Notes: generated by a model from the letters alone, not told the origin. DNA of 64,000 bases from Verrucomicrobium spinosum DSM 4136 = JCM 18804 (GCF_000172155.1 NZ_ABIZ01000001.1:2389105-2453104), one strand, 5' to 3'; numbered from the stretch's first letter, positions 34,223 to 43,624 are shown. Made by a program: numbers and translations.

Positions 34223-34248
34223 AAAGGCGGCACGCTGGTGCCGCCTTT
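34223..34248 (-). terminator. Terminator hairpin, probably the original one of scpA
   Basis: Stem AAAGGCGGCA (34223-34232) with TGCCGCCTTT (34239-34248), followed on the minus strand by TTTTGC-like sequence. It touches the left end of the IS1182-type element. Without the element it would lie about 60 bases after the scpA stop. Confidence 0.7.
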
Positions 34249-35835
34249 CTAGCAGCCTGTCGGATTTGCTGGATGCTGCAGGAGTGCGATCGGGGAACCG
34301 GAGTCGTCGTGTCAGATGGATGAGGCGCGGTTGGAGCCAGCCGTGTCGTTGCATTTCCCGCCGCTGAGCTCGCTTGAGCCGCTTTCTTCAGGCTGGGAGC
34401 CTTGTCCCAAGGTGATACAGACGCTTGAGATTGTAACTGAGCGTGACCAGCGTCCACTCCAGCCCCACTTTCGTGAGCCCGCGCAGGCTGAACCGACGAA
34501 AGCCCATCGCAGATTTGATGATGCCAAACACAGGTTCCACCGTCTGCTTGCGCAACCCGTAGAGGGCTTTGCCCTCCTGGGTTTCCAACCGCTGCTCCAT
34601 GATCGCTTTGACCGGCGCTCCGGGCGGTGGTGGCGGCGGATCGTCATGCTGCTCAATGTCCTTGACACTACGCCCGTGCTTGTGCCGTCGCGTCGCCGCA
34701 TACACCTGCGGACTCACCCCGGTGTCTGCATCAGGCACCTCCACCTGTCGGATCGCCGCCTCACTGTAGTAACCGCTGTCCACCAGCACCACGCTGAGGC
34801 TCTGCACAACGGGGCTTTTGTTTTCCAGCACCGGCACCAGCTGCTCCTTGTCGTTGGGCGCATCGCTGACCAGCTGGCTCACCACAAGGCGGCTTTGCAC
34901 CTCAACGGCCGCCTGCGCATTGTAACTTTGCTCAAAGTGCTCCCCACCGCCGTGTTTCATGATCCGGCTCTGTGGATCGGTAAAGTTGTACTGGTCTTTG
35001 GCTTGAGGCCCTTCCTTGGGTGGTTGAGGGGCCTTGCCTCCGGTCTTTTTGCCCCGCGCTTGTTCCCGGTCCTGGCGCTCCTGAAGCTTGCGTTCATAGG
35101 CCGCCTGCTCCTGCTGATGCCGCTCACGAGCTCTTTGCTCGATGACCTGCACTGCCTCCCGCAGCTTTTCCTGCCGCTTCTGACGCCGCCGGATCTCCTC
35201 AGGGCAGACTCAGCCCCTCGCGCAACGGCGTGCTGTCCGCGGCCTCGGCTTTGGCCGTGAGCTCTTTGATCTGCTCCTCCAGCAGCAGCAACTGCTGCTG
35301 GGCGTGCCCATGGCTCACGGCGCTGTGCTTGCTGGCGCTGGCCAAAATCTTGGTGCCATCCACCGACAACACCACCTGCCCCACTTGCAGCACGTTGAGC
35401 CGTGCGGCACACTCCAGCACCTGATGAAAACTGCTTTCCAGCAGCTCCTTGTTCTCACGCCGGAACTTGCAGATGCTGTCGTGATCGGGGTGGGTGTCCG
35501 CACACAGATAACGCACCGCCACGCTCTCATAAGTGAGCGTCTCGATCTTGCGGCTGCTGAAGGTGCCCGTGGCATAGCAATAGATCAGCAGCCCCAGCAT
35601 CATGCCAGGAGGGTACTGGGCGTAACCTGTGCCCCGGGTGTTGACCCTGGCCTGGCACAGATCCAGCAGTTTGACCGCATCCATGATAAAATGCACCAGA
35701 TGGTCCTCGGGAAGCCAGTCCCTCAGGTCAGGAGGCAGCAACAGAGGGGTGTCGTGATCAATGACTACAAACCGGCTCGCCATCGCTCTACCTAACACAG
35801 CCCAATCGCATTTTCAAAGTCCGACAGGCTGCTAG
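34249..35835 (-). mobile_element. IS1182-type insertion sequence with CTAG target duplication
   Basis: CAGCCTGTCGGA at 34253 onward is matched in reverse at 35820-35831, and both are flanked by CTAG (34249-34252 and 35832-35835), the apparent duplicated target. The element of about 1.58 kb holds one transposase gene interrupted by a frameshift. It lies between scpA and a terminator hairpin. Confidence 0.85.
34388..35783 (-). pseudogene. IS1182-family transposase, interrupted by a +1 frameshift
   Basis: The first part (35199-35783, starting M-A-S-R-F-V-V-I-D-H-D-T) has the DUF772-like N-terminal domain with C-K-F-R-R-E-N and the first catalytic Asp in V-L-S-V-D-G-T-K-I. It stops at L-R-E-G-L-S-L-P. 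Shifting by one base at the CCC-TGA there restores E-E-I-R-R-R-Q-K-R and continues to 34388, with V-D-S-G-Y-Y-S as second Asp region and the C-terminal E-P-V-F-G-I-I-K. One extra C or a +1 ribosomal shift would explain this. Members of the family normally have one continuous frame, so I take it as broken unless frameshifting is shown. Confidence 0.8.
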
Positions 35836-35893
35836 TGGAAATGATGGGGAGGCGTCGGAGGTGCTGACGTCGCCTATGTGATAAACCCTGGCG

Positions 35894-36700
35894 CTACTCC
35901 GACAATGCGGGCTGACTGGTGTAGTCCGTGCCGTCGAAGGTGTCCATGGGCACCTGGGTGAAGACTTTGTCGGAGGGGCGCAGCACGAGGATCTCACCCA
36001 GCACGCGCTCCTGCTCGATCTTCAGGAAGTTGAGCTTCATGAGCTCCAGCATGGCGAGGAAGGTGATGATGACTTCACTGCGGCTGGTGGCCTCGGTGAA
36101 GAGGCTCATGAAGGGGACCTTGCCGCCCACAGGGAGGACGGAGAGGAGATAGTCGATCTTGTCACTGACCGTCCACCGGTCGTCCACGATCTCGCGGAGC
36201 GTGTGCACGTCCTCGAACTTCTTGAGCACCTTCTGGAAGGCGCGAATGAGGTCGAAAATGCCGATTTGCGGGAGACCTTCCACCGGAGCGTTGAGGTCGG
36301 GTAGTTCGGGGTTGGCCGCAAAGAACTCCGCGCCCGAGCTGTCACGGATATGGAGGAACTGGGCGGCGTCTTTGAACTTCTTGTACTCCACGAGCTGGCG
36401 GATGAGTTCCCACCGGGGATCCTCCTCATCTGCCTCTTCATCGGGAGGCTGCACGTCCTTGGGCAGGAGAGTGCGGCTCTTGAGGTACATGAGATTGGCC
36501 GCCATGACAATGAACTCGCCGGAGAGCTCAATGTTGAGAGCCTTGAACGTCTCGATATAGCCGAGGTACTGGCTGGTGATGCGCTCGATGCTGACATCAT
36601 AGATGTCTATCTCATCTTTCTTGATGAGATAGAGAAGGAGGTCGAGGGGGCCTTCGAAGATTTCGAGCTTAACCTTGTAGTCGCTGTCCGTGTTTTCCAC
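35894..36700 (-). CDS. scpA: Segregation and condensation protein A
   Basis: 268 residues from a GTG. The kleisin N-terminal motif L-E-I-F-E-G-P-L-D-L-L-L-Y-L-I is at 12-26, followed by I-D-I-Y-D-V-S-I-E-R-I-T and M-Y-L-K-S-R-T-L-L-P. The C-terminal winged helix (F-L-A-M-L-E-L-M-K-L) binds the SMC head. Bridges SMC and ScpB in the condensin complex. Separated from scpB by 6 kb, with the transpeptidase operon, a surface protein and an IS between. Confidence 0.95.
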   Translation of the reverse strand: MENTDSDYKVKLEIFEGPLDLLLYLIKKDEIDIYDVSIERITSQYLGYIETFKALNIELSGEFIVMAANLMYLKSRTLLPKDVQPPDEEADEEDPRWELIRQLVEYKKFKDAAQFLHIRDSSGAEFFAANPELPDLNAPVEGLPQIGIFDLIRAFQKVLKKFEDVHTLREIVDDRWTVSDKIDYLLSVLPVGGKVPFMSLFTEATSRSEVIITFLAMLELMKLNFLKIEQERVLGEILVLRPSDKVFTQVPMDTFDGTDYTSQPALSE

Positions 36701-36744
36701 CGCTCCACATAGAGCGTTGTTGGCGGTGGTGCAAGTGTTGTGCG

Positions 36745-38328
36745 TCAGGCAGAGGTGGGGGGCTCCGTGGAGACCAGGTAGCCGCGGGCGACTAATTCAA
36801 AGTCAGCGATTTGTGACTTTTCCCAAGCGGCATCGTGACCCAATTCCCGGGCGAGCAGGGTGGCCACCTTGGGTGCCATGTGAAAGGCAGCACGGGCATT
36901 GAGCAGGAGGGCTCGGGTGCGGCGGGAGAGGATGTCCTCCACGGTGCGGGCCATCTCCCGACGCGCGGCCCAGATGACCTCTGCGGCGGTGTAGGGGAGG
37001 GCGGGATCGAGTGGCTCGCCCAAGGACGGATCTTCTGTGATGAGGGCCTGAATCTCGTGGGCATCTGTGCCGTACACCCCCAGGGATCCCAGATCGGCAG
37101 TGTGGGTGTGGTAGCCGTGGATGTTGAGGGTCTTGGTGACGCAGGGCTTGTCGGGCAGGTTGCCCAAGGTGGCGGCCTGGTCCACGCAGTCCTGGGCCAT
37201 GTTGCGGTAGGTGGTCCATTTCCCGCCGGCGATGCTGAGCAGGCCGCTCTGGTCGATGTGAATGGTGTGGTCCCGGGAGAGGGAGGCGGTGTTTTTGCCG
37301 TCGCCCACCTTGGCCAGAGGGCGGATCCCGGCGAAGGCGCTCAGGATGTCGGCCCGGGTGGGCTTCTTGTCCAGATAGAGGGCGGCGGTGGCCAGCATGA
37401 ACTCGATCTCCTGATCCATGGGTACCGGCTCCAGTGGAGCGTGGTCGATGGCCGTGTCAGTGGTGCCCACCAGAGTGTGACCATGCCAGGGGATGGCAAA
37501 CATGACGCGCCCGTCGCTGGTGTGTGGCACCATGATGGCGGTGTCGCCGGGGAGGAAGGACCGGTCCAGCACGATGTGGGCGCCCTGGCTGGGGGCGATC
37601 ATGGGCGTGATGTGGGTGTCTGCGAGCTTTCGCACGGCATCGGTGAAAGGGCCGGTGGCGTTGATGACCACATGGGCATCGGCCTCAAAGGTCTGCCCGG
37701 ACTCCAGATCCTGCCAGGTGACACCGTGAACCAGGTTGTCGGGTCCTTTCCTCAAACCAGTCACCGGGGCATAGTTCAGCAATACGGCACCTTGGGTGGC
37801 GGCAGTGGCCGCCATGTTGATGAGCAGGCGTGAGTCATCGAACTGTCCGTCGTAGTACACCACCCCGCCCACGAGTCCCTCGGTGTTCACATTGGGCAGA
37901 CGGCGCAGCGTTTCCTCCTTGGAAATAAACTGGGAGGGGCCAAAGCCGTATTTGCCGGAGAGCATCTGGTAGAGCTTCAGTCCGATGCCGTAGAAGGGGC
38001 CCTCCCACCAGGAGTAACTGGGAACGACAAAGGGCATCTCCGTGACCAGGTGCGGGGCGTTTTGCCGGAGCATGCCACGCTCCTTGAGCGCCTCCATCAC
38101 AAGCGCGACATTGCCCTGCTCCAGGTAACGCACGCCGCCATGCACCAGCTTGGTGCTGCGGCTGGATGTTCCCTTGCCAAAGTCGTGCTGCTCCAGCAGG
38201 AGCACGCTGTAGCCCCGGGTGGCGGCGTCCACCGCCACGCCCACGCCGGTGGCTCCGCCGCCGATGACGACAATATCCCAGATGCCTTGATGATCCTGGG
38301 CCGACTTGAGCATTTCGGAGCGATTCAT
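36745..38328 (-). CDS. glpD: Aerobic glycerol-3-phosphate dehydrogenase
   Basis: 527 residues from the ATG at 38328 (M-N-R-S-E-M-L-K); 43 more open codons upstream are repeat-derived. The FAD-binding V-I-G-G-G-A-T-G-V-G-V-A-V-D-A-A is at about 22-37, with S-S-R-S-T-K-L-V-H-G-G-V-R-Y-L-E and G-G-K-W-T-T-Y-R-N-M-A, both diagnostic of GlpD. A membrane-associated flavoenzyme that oxidises glycerol 3-phosphate to dihydroxyacetone phosphate and feeds electrons to quinone. glpK and glpF lie 2.3 kb upstream on the same strand with three small genes in between, so the glycerol genes form a split set. Confidence 0.95.
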   Translation of the reverse strand: MNRSEMLKSAQDHQGIWDIVVIGGGATGVGVAVDAATRGYSVLLLEQHDFGKGTSSRSTKLVHGGVRYLEQGNVALVMEALKERGMLRQNAPHLVTEMPFVVPSYSWWEGPFYGIGLKLYQMLSGKYGFGPSQFISKEETLRRLPNVNTEGLVGGVVYYDGQFDDSRLLINMAATAATQGAVLLNYAPVTGLRKGPDNLVHGVTWQDLESGQTFEADAHVVINATGPFTDAVRKLADTHITPMIAPSQGAHIVLDRSFLPGDTAIMVPHTSDGRVMFAIPWHGHTLVGTTDTAIDHAPLEPVPMDQEIEFMLATAALYLDKKPTRADILSAFAGIRPLAKVGDGKNTASLSRDHTIHIDQSGLLSIAGGKWTTYRNMAQDCVDQAATLGNLPDKPCVTKTLNIHGYHTHTADLGSLGVYGTDAHEIQALITEDPSLGEPLDPALPYTAAEVIWAARREMARTVEDILSRRTRALLLNARAAFHMAPKVATLLARELGHDAAWEKSQIADFELVARGYLVSTEPPTSA

Positions 38329-38346
38329 AGGAGGAGGGGGAAGGGG

Positions 38347-38417
38347 AGTTGAGATGCCGCTGCGCAGCTGTTGAGACGCTACGCTGGTTGAGACGGCGCA
38401 AGCGCCTGATTGAGAAG
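38347..38417. repeat. GTTGAG hairpin repeat, copy 2
   Basis: GTTGAGACGCTACGCTGGTT followed by GAGACGGCGCAAGCGCC, as in the copies at 14351 and 43139. Lies immediately upstream of the glpD start and downstream of the 38436 gene. Confidence 0.75.
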
Positions 38418-38435
38418 TTTCGACGGAGTGGAAAG

Positions 38436-38930
38436 TCAGGGGGCTGGAAGGGACCAATAGGCGAGGGCTTGGACCGCTTCTTTCTGTTTGATCCGGCAGT
38501 CAGGGCTGTTGGTGAGGTGGTTAATGTAACAGCGGACTGATTCCCGTTGGGCGAGGTCAAGCAGCTTGAACTTTTCCAGGTTATGTGATGAGAGGTCGGT
38601 AAGTCTGTAGATAGTGCCGTAGTCTTCGTCCTGAAGAAGGGAGGCGATCAGAAATGCGGGTAGATGGAACCGCATGCCTTCCGCGTCAAAGAAGCTGAGG
38701 CTGCTGTGGCAGGCGTTCAGCGTGCTGCGGTCAATCCGATGCCAGTCGGCTTTTTCATCCTTGGCACGCAATGCAGCGCAGGTCCTTTCGTCTGCATAGT
38801 CATCCAGACCTTGGGCTTGGTGCAATCCAATACCATTCCCGAGTGTCACCCGTGAAAAGGCGGCATCGATCATTTCGATGATCTGCTGGGCTCTTTGCTC
38901 GCCGGGCGCAGGTATTTCCGCGTCCCCCAT
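38436..38930 (-). CDS. DUF6714-like cytoplasmic protein of unknown function
   Basis: 164 residues from the ATG at 38930 (M-G-D-A-E-I-P-A-P-G-E-Q); 27 further codons upstream are possible. It has a helical first half with I-E-M-I-D-A-A-F and G-L-D-D-Y-A-D-E, then the conserved-looking S-L-S-F-F-D-A-E-G-M-R-F-H-L-P-A-F-L-I, a signature I associate with DUF6714 proteins, which often sit alone or near toxin-immunity-like genes. No catalytic residues can be proposed. It separates glpD from the small genes upstream. Confidence 0.65.
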   Translation of the reverse strand: MGDAEIPAPGEQRAQQIIEMIDAAFSRVTLGNGIGLHQAQGLDDYADERTCAALRAKDEKADWHRIDRSTLNACHSSLSFFDAEGMRFHLPAFLIASLLQDEDYGTIYRLTDLSSHNLEKFKLLDLAQRESVRCYINHLTNSPDCRIKQKEAVQALAYWSLPAP

Positions 38931-39052
38931 GACGACTCCGTCGTTGCTTCGGGCACGGAACTCAGTGATTCGTTCTGGCGAAGGTGAGGACAACTGGGGT
39001 TGAGGCCGCAAGAGCCTGGTTTAGCCGGCCCGGCTGAGCGCGGTTTTAGAGG

Positions 39053-39262
39053 TTACGCGGGATGAGAGGGCGTAGTTGCGTTTTGAATGGGAGGAGCAGG
39101 TTCCGGCTGGGCCTGCATTTTGGTTCTGTCTAAAAGGATACCGGCTGCGATCTTGATGAACAAGGTATAAATGATAAGCCCCAGGGCCCAGATGCCGGCG
39201 GTGACCTTCCATTCGATGTCGCTGGGACGGTACTCGACGATCTCGTGCAAGGTGGAGGGCAC
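39053..39262 (-). pseudogene. Possible C-terminal remnant of a NrfD/HybB-type membrane subunit
   Basis: 69 residues, P-S-T-L-H-E-I-V-E-Y-R-P-S-D-I-E-W-K-V-T-A-G-I-W-A, then one long hydrophobic helix and a polar tail. The V-E-Y-x-P-S-x-x-E-W-x-V-x-x-G-x-W-A pattern with a following helix resembles the last membrane segment of NrfD-family quinone-binding proteins (as in alternative complex III). In-frame sequence T-R-L-I-I-L-G-C-V lies just upstream, then a stop. So this is either a decayed fragment or an independent one-helix protein. Moderate support only. Confidence 0.4.
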
Positions 39263-39371
39263 GCACCCGAGAATGATGAGGCGAGTGGTGGGGCACGATC
39301 ATGGCGCTGCCGGATGGGTTTCGGCTGGTGAGGAGCAGGGGTGTCGTCGTGACCTATGCGGCTGCGGGTCA

Positions 39372-39959
39372 CTAGCCTGTGTGAGATCTCGCGTCGATGA
39401 TGTGTTGTTTCATGGCCGCCAGATGCTCTGTCAGGTGTTCAAAGGGATCACTAGCGGGAATCGATGTGAGCTCGTCGGGATTGGCCTCGGCAAAGCTGAT
39501 CAGGAGATCGGCTAGTTCGAGGACGCTGTCAGCCTGCCGCTCAATGGGTTTGCGCTGTTCGCGGGTCTGCTCCCAATAGGCCTCCTGTTCGTCGGGAGTG
39601 CCAAGCGCCCGTTGTTGGCCGTAGTATTCTCTCAGCGCCTCGGCGGCCTCCAGTGTTTTGAATGCTCCGATGGCGCGGAATGCCTCGGGATGGTTGTAAA
39701 TCATGGAAACGCGGCGGAAGAAGTCGCCGTCGTTGGAAAGAGTTTCATAGAAGTAGCGAAGCATTCTCCAGTCCTGCTGGCATGGGCTGAGAATTTCATG
39801 TATCTGCTCCTCGGATGCGAAGTGCCACTGCAGACCAAGGGCATCCTTCAGTTTTGCATCGATTCCGGCATCATAGTCGCTTATCCGGTTGTTTTTTTCC
39901 TGGAGGGCTTGATGCGCCGCGACCATGGTAGCCATGTGCTCGGGAGTGAAGGATTGCAT
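39372..39959 (-). CDS. Hypothetical cytoplasmic helical protein
   Basis: 195 residues from the ATG at 39959 (M-Q-S-F-T-P-E-H-M-A-T-M-V-A). Almost entirely alpha-helical in character, rich in Glu, Ala, Arg and Tyr, without signal peptide or membrane segment. It contains D-W-R-M-L-R-Y-F-Y-E-T-L-S-N-D-G-D-F-F-R-R and E-A-L-R-E-Y-Y-G-Q-Q-R. No family recognised. Like the DUF6714-like gene it lies in the glpD-glpK gap and could be part of an unrecognised small-gene set. Confidence 0.6.
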   Translation of the reverse strand: MQSFTPEHMATMVAAHQALQEKNNRISDYDAGIDAKLKDALGLQWHFASEEQIHEILSPCQQDWRMLRYFYETLSNDGDFFRRVSMIYNHPEAFRAIGAFKTLEAAEALREYYGQQRALGTPDEQEAYWEQTREQRKPIERQADSVLELADLLISFAEANPDELTSIPASDPFEHLTEHLAAMKQHIIDARSHTG

Positions 39960-40137
39960 GGGGTGGATGGGTGGTGCCACCATTGTAGGGCTGGATTGCG
40001 GGAACGCGAATGGTGGGGTGATTGGAGATCTGTCGCGAGAGCGGGCCTTCTGCAGGATACAGTAGGTGGCATGCAAGATGCGCGCTCCAATGCGTCGTGG
40101 ATTGGGGGCTGCGTAGAGCAGACAAGGTGCCGATCAG

Positions 40138-40488
40138 TCACTCAAATCCCCAGACGGCCCGGGTGCGCCAGCGGCTCTTACAATCGGGACATGCGAAGAC
40201 GCCGTCCGATTGATTCTTCTTCGCATCCCAACCTTGGGACATGGGAGTTGAGCAACTCGGGCAGGGCGCCGAGTTGGCGCGGGCGAAGGTTCGGAACATC
40301 CACAGGAACGCAACGAAGGCGATGACGCCGCCGATGATCTGGACGATGATGGAGTTCCATTTGAGGCCGAGGCCGAAGACACCGATGCCTGCGGCCATGC
40401 CGAGCCAGCATCGTAGGAAGTACCCAAAGGTGCGCCGGTAGTGTCCAGGGAGGACAGGGATGTCGGCAGGCGGTGGTGAGGGATTCAT
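40138..40488 (-). CDS. Small two-helix membrane protein with C-terminal zinc ribbon
   Basis: 116 residues. Two hydrophobic helices (about 20-42 and 46-66) are followed by a cytoplasmic zinc ribbon with C-P-S-C near 76 and C-P-D-C near 99. A loose basic stretch (K-S-R-W-R-T-R) ends the protein. Zinc ribbons of this kind may bind nucleic acid or protein partners; no function can be assigned. The downstream flank carries a GC-rich hairpin repeat. Confidence 0.7.
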   Translation of the reverse strand: MNPSPPPADIPVLPGHYRRTFGYFLRCWLGMAAGIGVFGLGLKWNSIIVQIIGGVIAFVAFLWMFRTFARANSAPCPSCSTPMSQGWDAKKNQSDGVFACPDCKSRWRTRAVWGFE

Positions 40489-40519
40489 GAGAGGAGCGTG
40501 GAGTTCACGAAAGGTGTGT

Positions 40520-40585
40520 TGGCTGACCCGGCGGGCTGCCGGGAAAAGCAGGCCAGCGGCCTGCGCTCCCCCAGCTGCTATTAGG
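40520..40585. repeat. GC-rich hairpin repeat downstream of glpK
   Basis: Two hairpins in a row: CCGGCGGGCTGCCGG (near 40528) and GCAGGCCAGCGGCCTGC (40548-40564), the second with perfect 7-bp arms. They lie between the glpK stop and the small membrane gene and may act as a transcription end, though no T-run is seen. Confidence 0.5.
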
Positions 40586-40640
40586 ATGACGGCGGTGTAT
40601 TACTACCTTGCACTTGCGTCCACTGCTTACCTCTAGCCAT

Positions 40641-42194
40641 TCACTTCTTACCAACCTTCCGCGCCGCTCGCTTTTTTCCTGCTGCTCCCTTCGCTTCATG
40701 CGGTTCCCATTCCTTGGCGCGACCGAGGGCTTGGTTCCAGCGGCTGCGGAGTTCTTGGACGCGGGCTTTGGGCATTTTAGGTTCGAAGGTCCTCTCCACC
40801 TGCCATTGGGTGGAGATCTCCGCGGTGTTTTTCCAATAACCGACCGCAAGGCCGGCGAGGTAAGCCGCTCCGAGGGCAGTGGTCTCGACGACGGCGGGCC
40901 GAATGACGGGCACGCCGAGGATGTCGGCCTGGAACTGCATGAGAGGCTCGCTGCGGGAAGCTCCGCCGTCCACGCGGAGCTCGGGGAGCTTTTTGCCGGT
41001 GTCCGCGTGCATGGCATCGAGAAGGTCGGCCACCTGGAAGGCGACACCTTCAAGCGCGGCACGGGCGATGTGAGCCGCGGAGGTGTCACGGGTGAGGCCG
41101 ACAATGGTGCCGCGGGCGTAGGCATCCCAGTGCGGGGCGCCGAGACCGGCAAAGGCGGGTACGAGGAAAACACCGCCGCTGTCCGGGACTGAGGCGGCCA
41201 GGAGATCGACCTCCTGGGCAGAGCGCACCAGCTGGAGGCCGTCGCGGAGCCATTGCACGACCGCGCCACCGATGAAGACGCTGCCTTCCAGGGCGTACTC
41301 GAGCCTGCCCTTGCTGCCGAGTTGCCAGGCCACGGTGGTGAGCAGGCGTTGCTTGGAAGCGACCGGCCTGGTGCCGATGTTCTGGAGCATGAAACATCCC
41401 GTGCCGTAAGTGTTCTTGGCCAGACCGGGCTTCACGCACATCTGTCCGAAGAGGGCGGCCTGCTGGTCGCCGGCAATGCCCGCGACGGGCACGTGAGCAA
41501 GCCCGAGGGAGGTGCTGACCTCCCCATACACCTCGCTGGAGCTGCGGACCTCAGGCAGCATGCTGGCGGGGATCTTGAAGAGCTTGAGCAGGTCCTTGTC
41601 CCAGTCACCGGTATGGATGTTGTAGAGCATGGTGCGTGAAGCATTGCTCGGATCGGTGATGTGGATGTTTTTGCCGCTGGTGAGCTTCCAGATGAGCCAC
41701 GAGTCCACGGTGCCGAAGGCGAGCTTGCCCGCCTCCGCCTTGGCTCGAGCACCGGGGACGTTCTCAAGGATCCAGGCGACTTTGGTGGCGGAGAAGTAGG
41801 CGTCGAGGATGAGGCCGGTTTTCTTCTGGATCACCTTGTCATGCCCTGCAGCTCGTAGCTTGTCACACATGGGGGCGGTGCGGCGATCCTGCCAGACAAT
41901 GGCGTTGTAGATATTCTCGCCGGTTTCCTTGTCCCACACCACCGTGGTTTCGCGTTGATTGGTGATGCCGATGCCTGCGACGTCACTGGGGCGAATGCGG
42001 GCCCGGCCCAGAGCCTCAACTGCGACTGCCATCTGGGAGAACCAGATCTCCTGGGGATCGTGCTCCACCCAGCCGGGCTGGGGGAAAATCTGCCGGATCT
42101 CCTTCTGGGCGACGGAACAGATGCGGCCGTCATGGTCGAAAAGAATGGACCGCACACTGGTGGTGCCGGCATCGAAGGACATGATGTAGGACAT
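40641..42194 (-). CDS. glpK: Glycerol kinase
   Basis: 517 residues, slightly longer than typical because of a Lys/Arg-rich tail. FGGY-family motifs: [10 protein letters not shown] near the N-terminus for phosphate binding, W-Q-D-R-R-T, the glycerol-contacting region and [10 protein letters not shown]. The second FGGY signature is seen around [15 protein letters not shown]. Phosphorylates glycerol with ATP, trapping it in the cell. Directly follows glpF with 56 bases between, in one operon. Confidence 0.97.
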   Translation of the reverse strand: MSYIMSFDAGTTSVRSILFDHDGRICSVAQKEIRQIFPQPGWVEHDPQEIWFSQMAVAVEALGRARIRPSDVAGIGITNQRETTVVWDKETGENIYNAIVWQDRRTAPMCDKLRAAGHDKVIQKKTGLILDAYFSATKVAWILENVPGARAKAEAGKLAFGTVDSWLIWKLTSGKNIHITDPSNASRTMLYNIHTGDWDKDLLKLFKIPASMLPEVRSSSEVYGEVSTSLGLAHVPVAGIAGDQQAALFGQMCVKPGLAKNTYGTGCFMLQNIGTRPVASKQRLLTTVAWQLGSKGRLEYALEGSVFIGGAVVQWLRDGLQLVRSAQEVDLLAASVPDSGGVFLVPAFAGLGAPHWDAYARGTIVGLTRDTSAAHIARAALEGVAFQVADLLDAMHADTGKKLPELRVDGGASRSEPLMQFQADILGVPVIRPAVVETTALGAAYLAGLAVGYWKNTAEISTQWQVERTFEPKMPKARVQELRSRWNQALGRAKEWEPHEAKGAAGKKRAARKVGKK

Positions 42195-42250
42195 ACAAAA
42201 GATGAATTAGGAATTAGGAATGATAAATGGTGAAAGCGGTGGGCAGCCTC

Positions 42251-42976
42251 TCAGACGTAGAGGGTGCGCTGGAGGAAGGCGCCAGCGAGGCCGCCGATGA
42301 TGGGGCCAACGATGGGTACGATGGCATAACCCCAGTCGGAGGAGCCTTTGCCTGCGATAGGCAGGAGGGCGTGGGCCAGGCGGGGGCCAAGGTCACGGGC
42401 GGGGTTGATGGCATAGCCTGTGGGGCCACCGAGAGAAAGGCCAATGGCGAAGACGAGCAGGCCGACGAGCATGGGGCCGAAGCCAGTGGCCCAGCCGTTG
42501 TCAATGAGGTTCGTGCTGCTGGGGATGGCGAGGGCACCAAAGACGAGGACGGCGGTGCCGATGATTTCGCAGATCAGATTGGAGAGCCGGTTTCGGATGG
42601 CGGGAATGGTGCAGAAGACTCCCAGCTTGGTGGGGGCGTCTTTGGTGGCACCCCAGTGGGGCAGATAGGCCAGCCAGGTAAGCGTGGCTCCAAGGAAGGC
42701 GCCGAGGACCTGGGCGATAATGTACCCGGGGACTAAAGTCGCATCAAACTTGCCAATCGCGGCGAGAGCAATGGTGACAGCCGGATTCAGATGGGCTCCA
42801 CTGATCTTTCCCACGGCATAGACGGCAAGCATGACCCCCATGCCCCATCCTGCTGTGATGACAATCCAGCCGCCGCCATTGCCCTTGGACTTGGTCAGGA
42901 CCACGTTGGCCACGACGCCGTTTCCAAACAGGATGAGGAGGGCAGTTCCGACAAGTTCAGCCAGGTAGGGAGACAT
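42251..42976 (-). CDS. glpF: Glycerol facilitator (aquaglyceroporin)
   Basis: 241 residues with six membrane segments and two half-helices. Both channel motifs are intact: H-L-N-P-A-V-T in the first half and Y-A-I-N-P-A-R-D in the second. The Asp after the second N-P-A-R is the mark of glycerol-conducting members rather than pure water channels. Lets glycerol diffuse into the cell, where GlpK phosphorylates it. First gene of the glpFK operon; upstream lies a 640-base repeat-filled interval. Confidence 0.95.
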   Translation of the reverse strand: MSPYLAELVGTALLILFGNGVVANVVLTKSKGNGGGWIVITAGWGMGVMLAVYAVGKISGAHLNPAVTIALAAIGKFDATLVPGYIIAQVLGAFLGATLTWLAYLPHWGATKDAPTKLGVFCTIPAIRNRLSNLICEIIGTAVLVFGALAIPSSTNLIDNGWATGFGPMLVGLLVFAIGLSLGGPTGYAINPARDLGPRLAHALLPIAGKGSSDWGYAIVPIVGPIIGGLAGAFLQRTLYV

Positions 42977-43557
42977 GATGGATGGGTGTTGGATGTTGGA
43001 ATGGGCAGTGCGGCAATGATTGGGATGCTCGGAGGAAGGAGCGTGCTGCTGATGCGTTTATTTTGAAGAATTAGCGCTGATTGTACCGGGAGCATTGGAG
43101 CGAGACAATGGTGAAAAGAGGAGGGGGAGAAGGAGGGAGTTGAGACGCTGCGCTGGTTGAGGGGCCCGCAAGCGGGCTGTTGAGGCGCTGCGCTGGTTGA
43201 GACGGCGCAAGCGCCGGGAGAGCTGCTTGTGGTGAGCGCCAGGTGCCGGCGAGGGATTGAAGGAAATCACGGAGGTGGCCAGGCGGTTCGCAGGCTCTTT
43301 GTTTCTACAAAGTCCTTCCACACGTCCAACACCTGGATGTGAAGCATCTTTGGAGTGCGCGCGGGAACCGCCGCTTTCGCACCCCTTGTGAAGGTCTTGA
43401 ACCCTTCGCCTCCAGCAACGTCCAGTGCAAGCGTCGCAGGACTTCGTTGCTGGTCTGCAGACCGTTGTCTGACACAGGACTCCCCAAGCGGTGATGCTCG
43501 CCACAGCCCCCGACAACCCATCCTGGCCCTCAGCGTAAGGCACGCGGGCACAAAAAA
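42977..43557. repeat. Repeat-filled interval upstream of glpF
   Basis: No gene is supported. Bases 43139-43218 hold two GTTGAG-type units (GACGCTGCGCTGGTTGAG and GGCGCTGCGCTGGTTGAG) separated by GGCCCGCAAGCGGGC. Bases 43330-43510 are copy 2 of the dispersed ACCTGGATG repeat seen at 6835-7014. The promoter of glpF should lie between 42977 and about 43100, which includes an A/T-rich GCGTTTATTTTGAAGAATTA. Confidence 0.65.
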
Positions 43558-43580
43558 GGCGAACTGGCTGGCAGTTCGCC
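43558..43580 (-). terminator. Rho-independent terminator of the Fur-family gene
   Basis: Stem GGCGAACTG with CAGTTCGCC around a 5-base loop, followed on the minus strand by TTTTTTG. It comes 42 bases after the stop, beyond the AGAC-tract repeat. Confidence 0.9.
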
Positions 43581-43588
43581 CGAAATCT

Positions 43589-43624
43589 CAAGTCTTCTGT
43601 CTCCCGCGAAACGGGTTCGCCTCA
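43589..43624 (-). repeat. AGAC-tract hairpin repeat abutting the Fur-family stop
   Basis: CAAGTCTTCTGTCTCCCGCG then AAACGGGTTCGCCTCA, where the last TCA is the reverse of the stop codon. Same layout as after the sulfatase gene. Confidence 0.8.
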
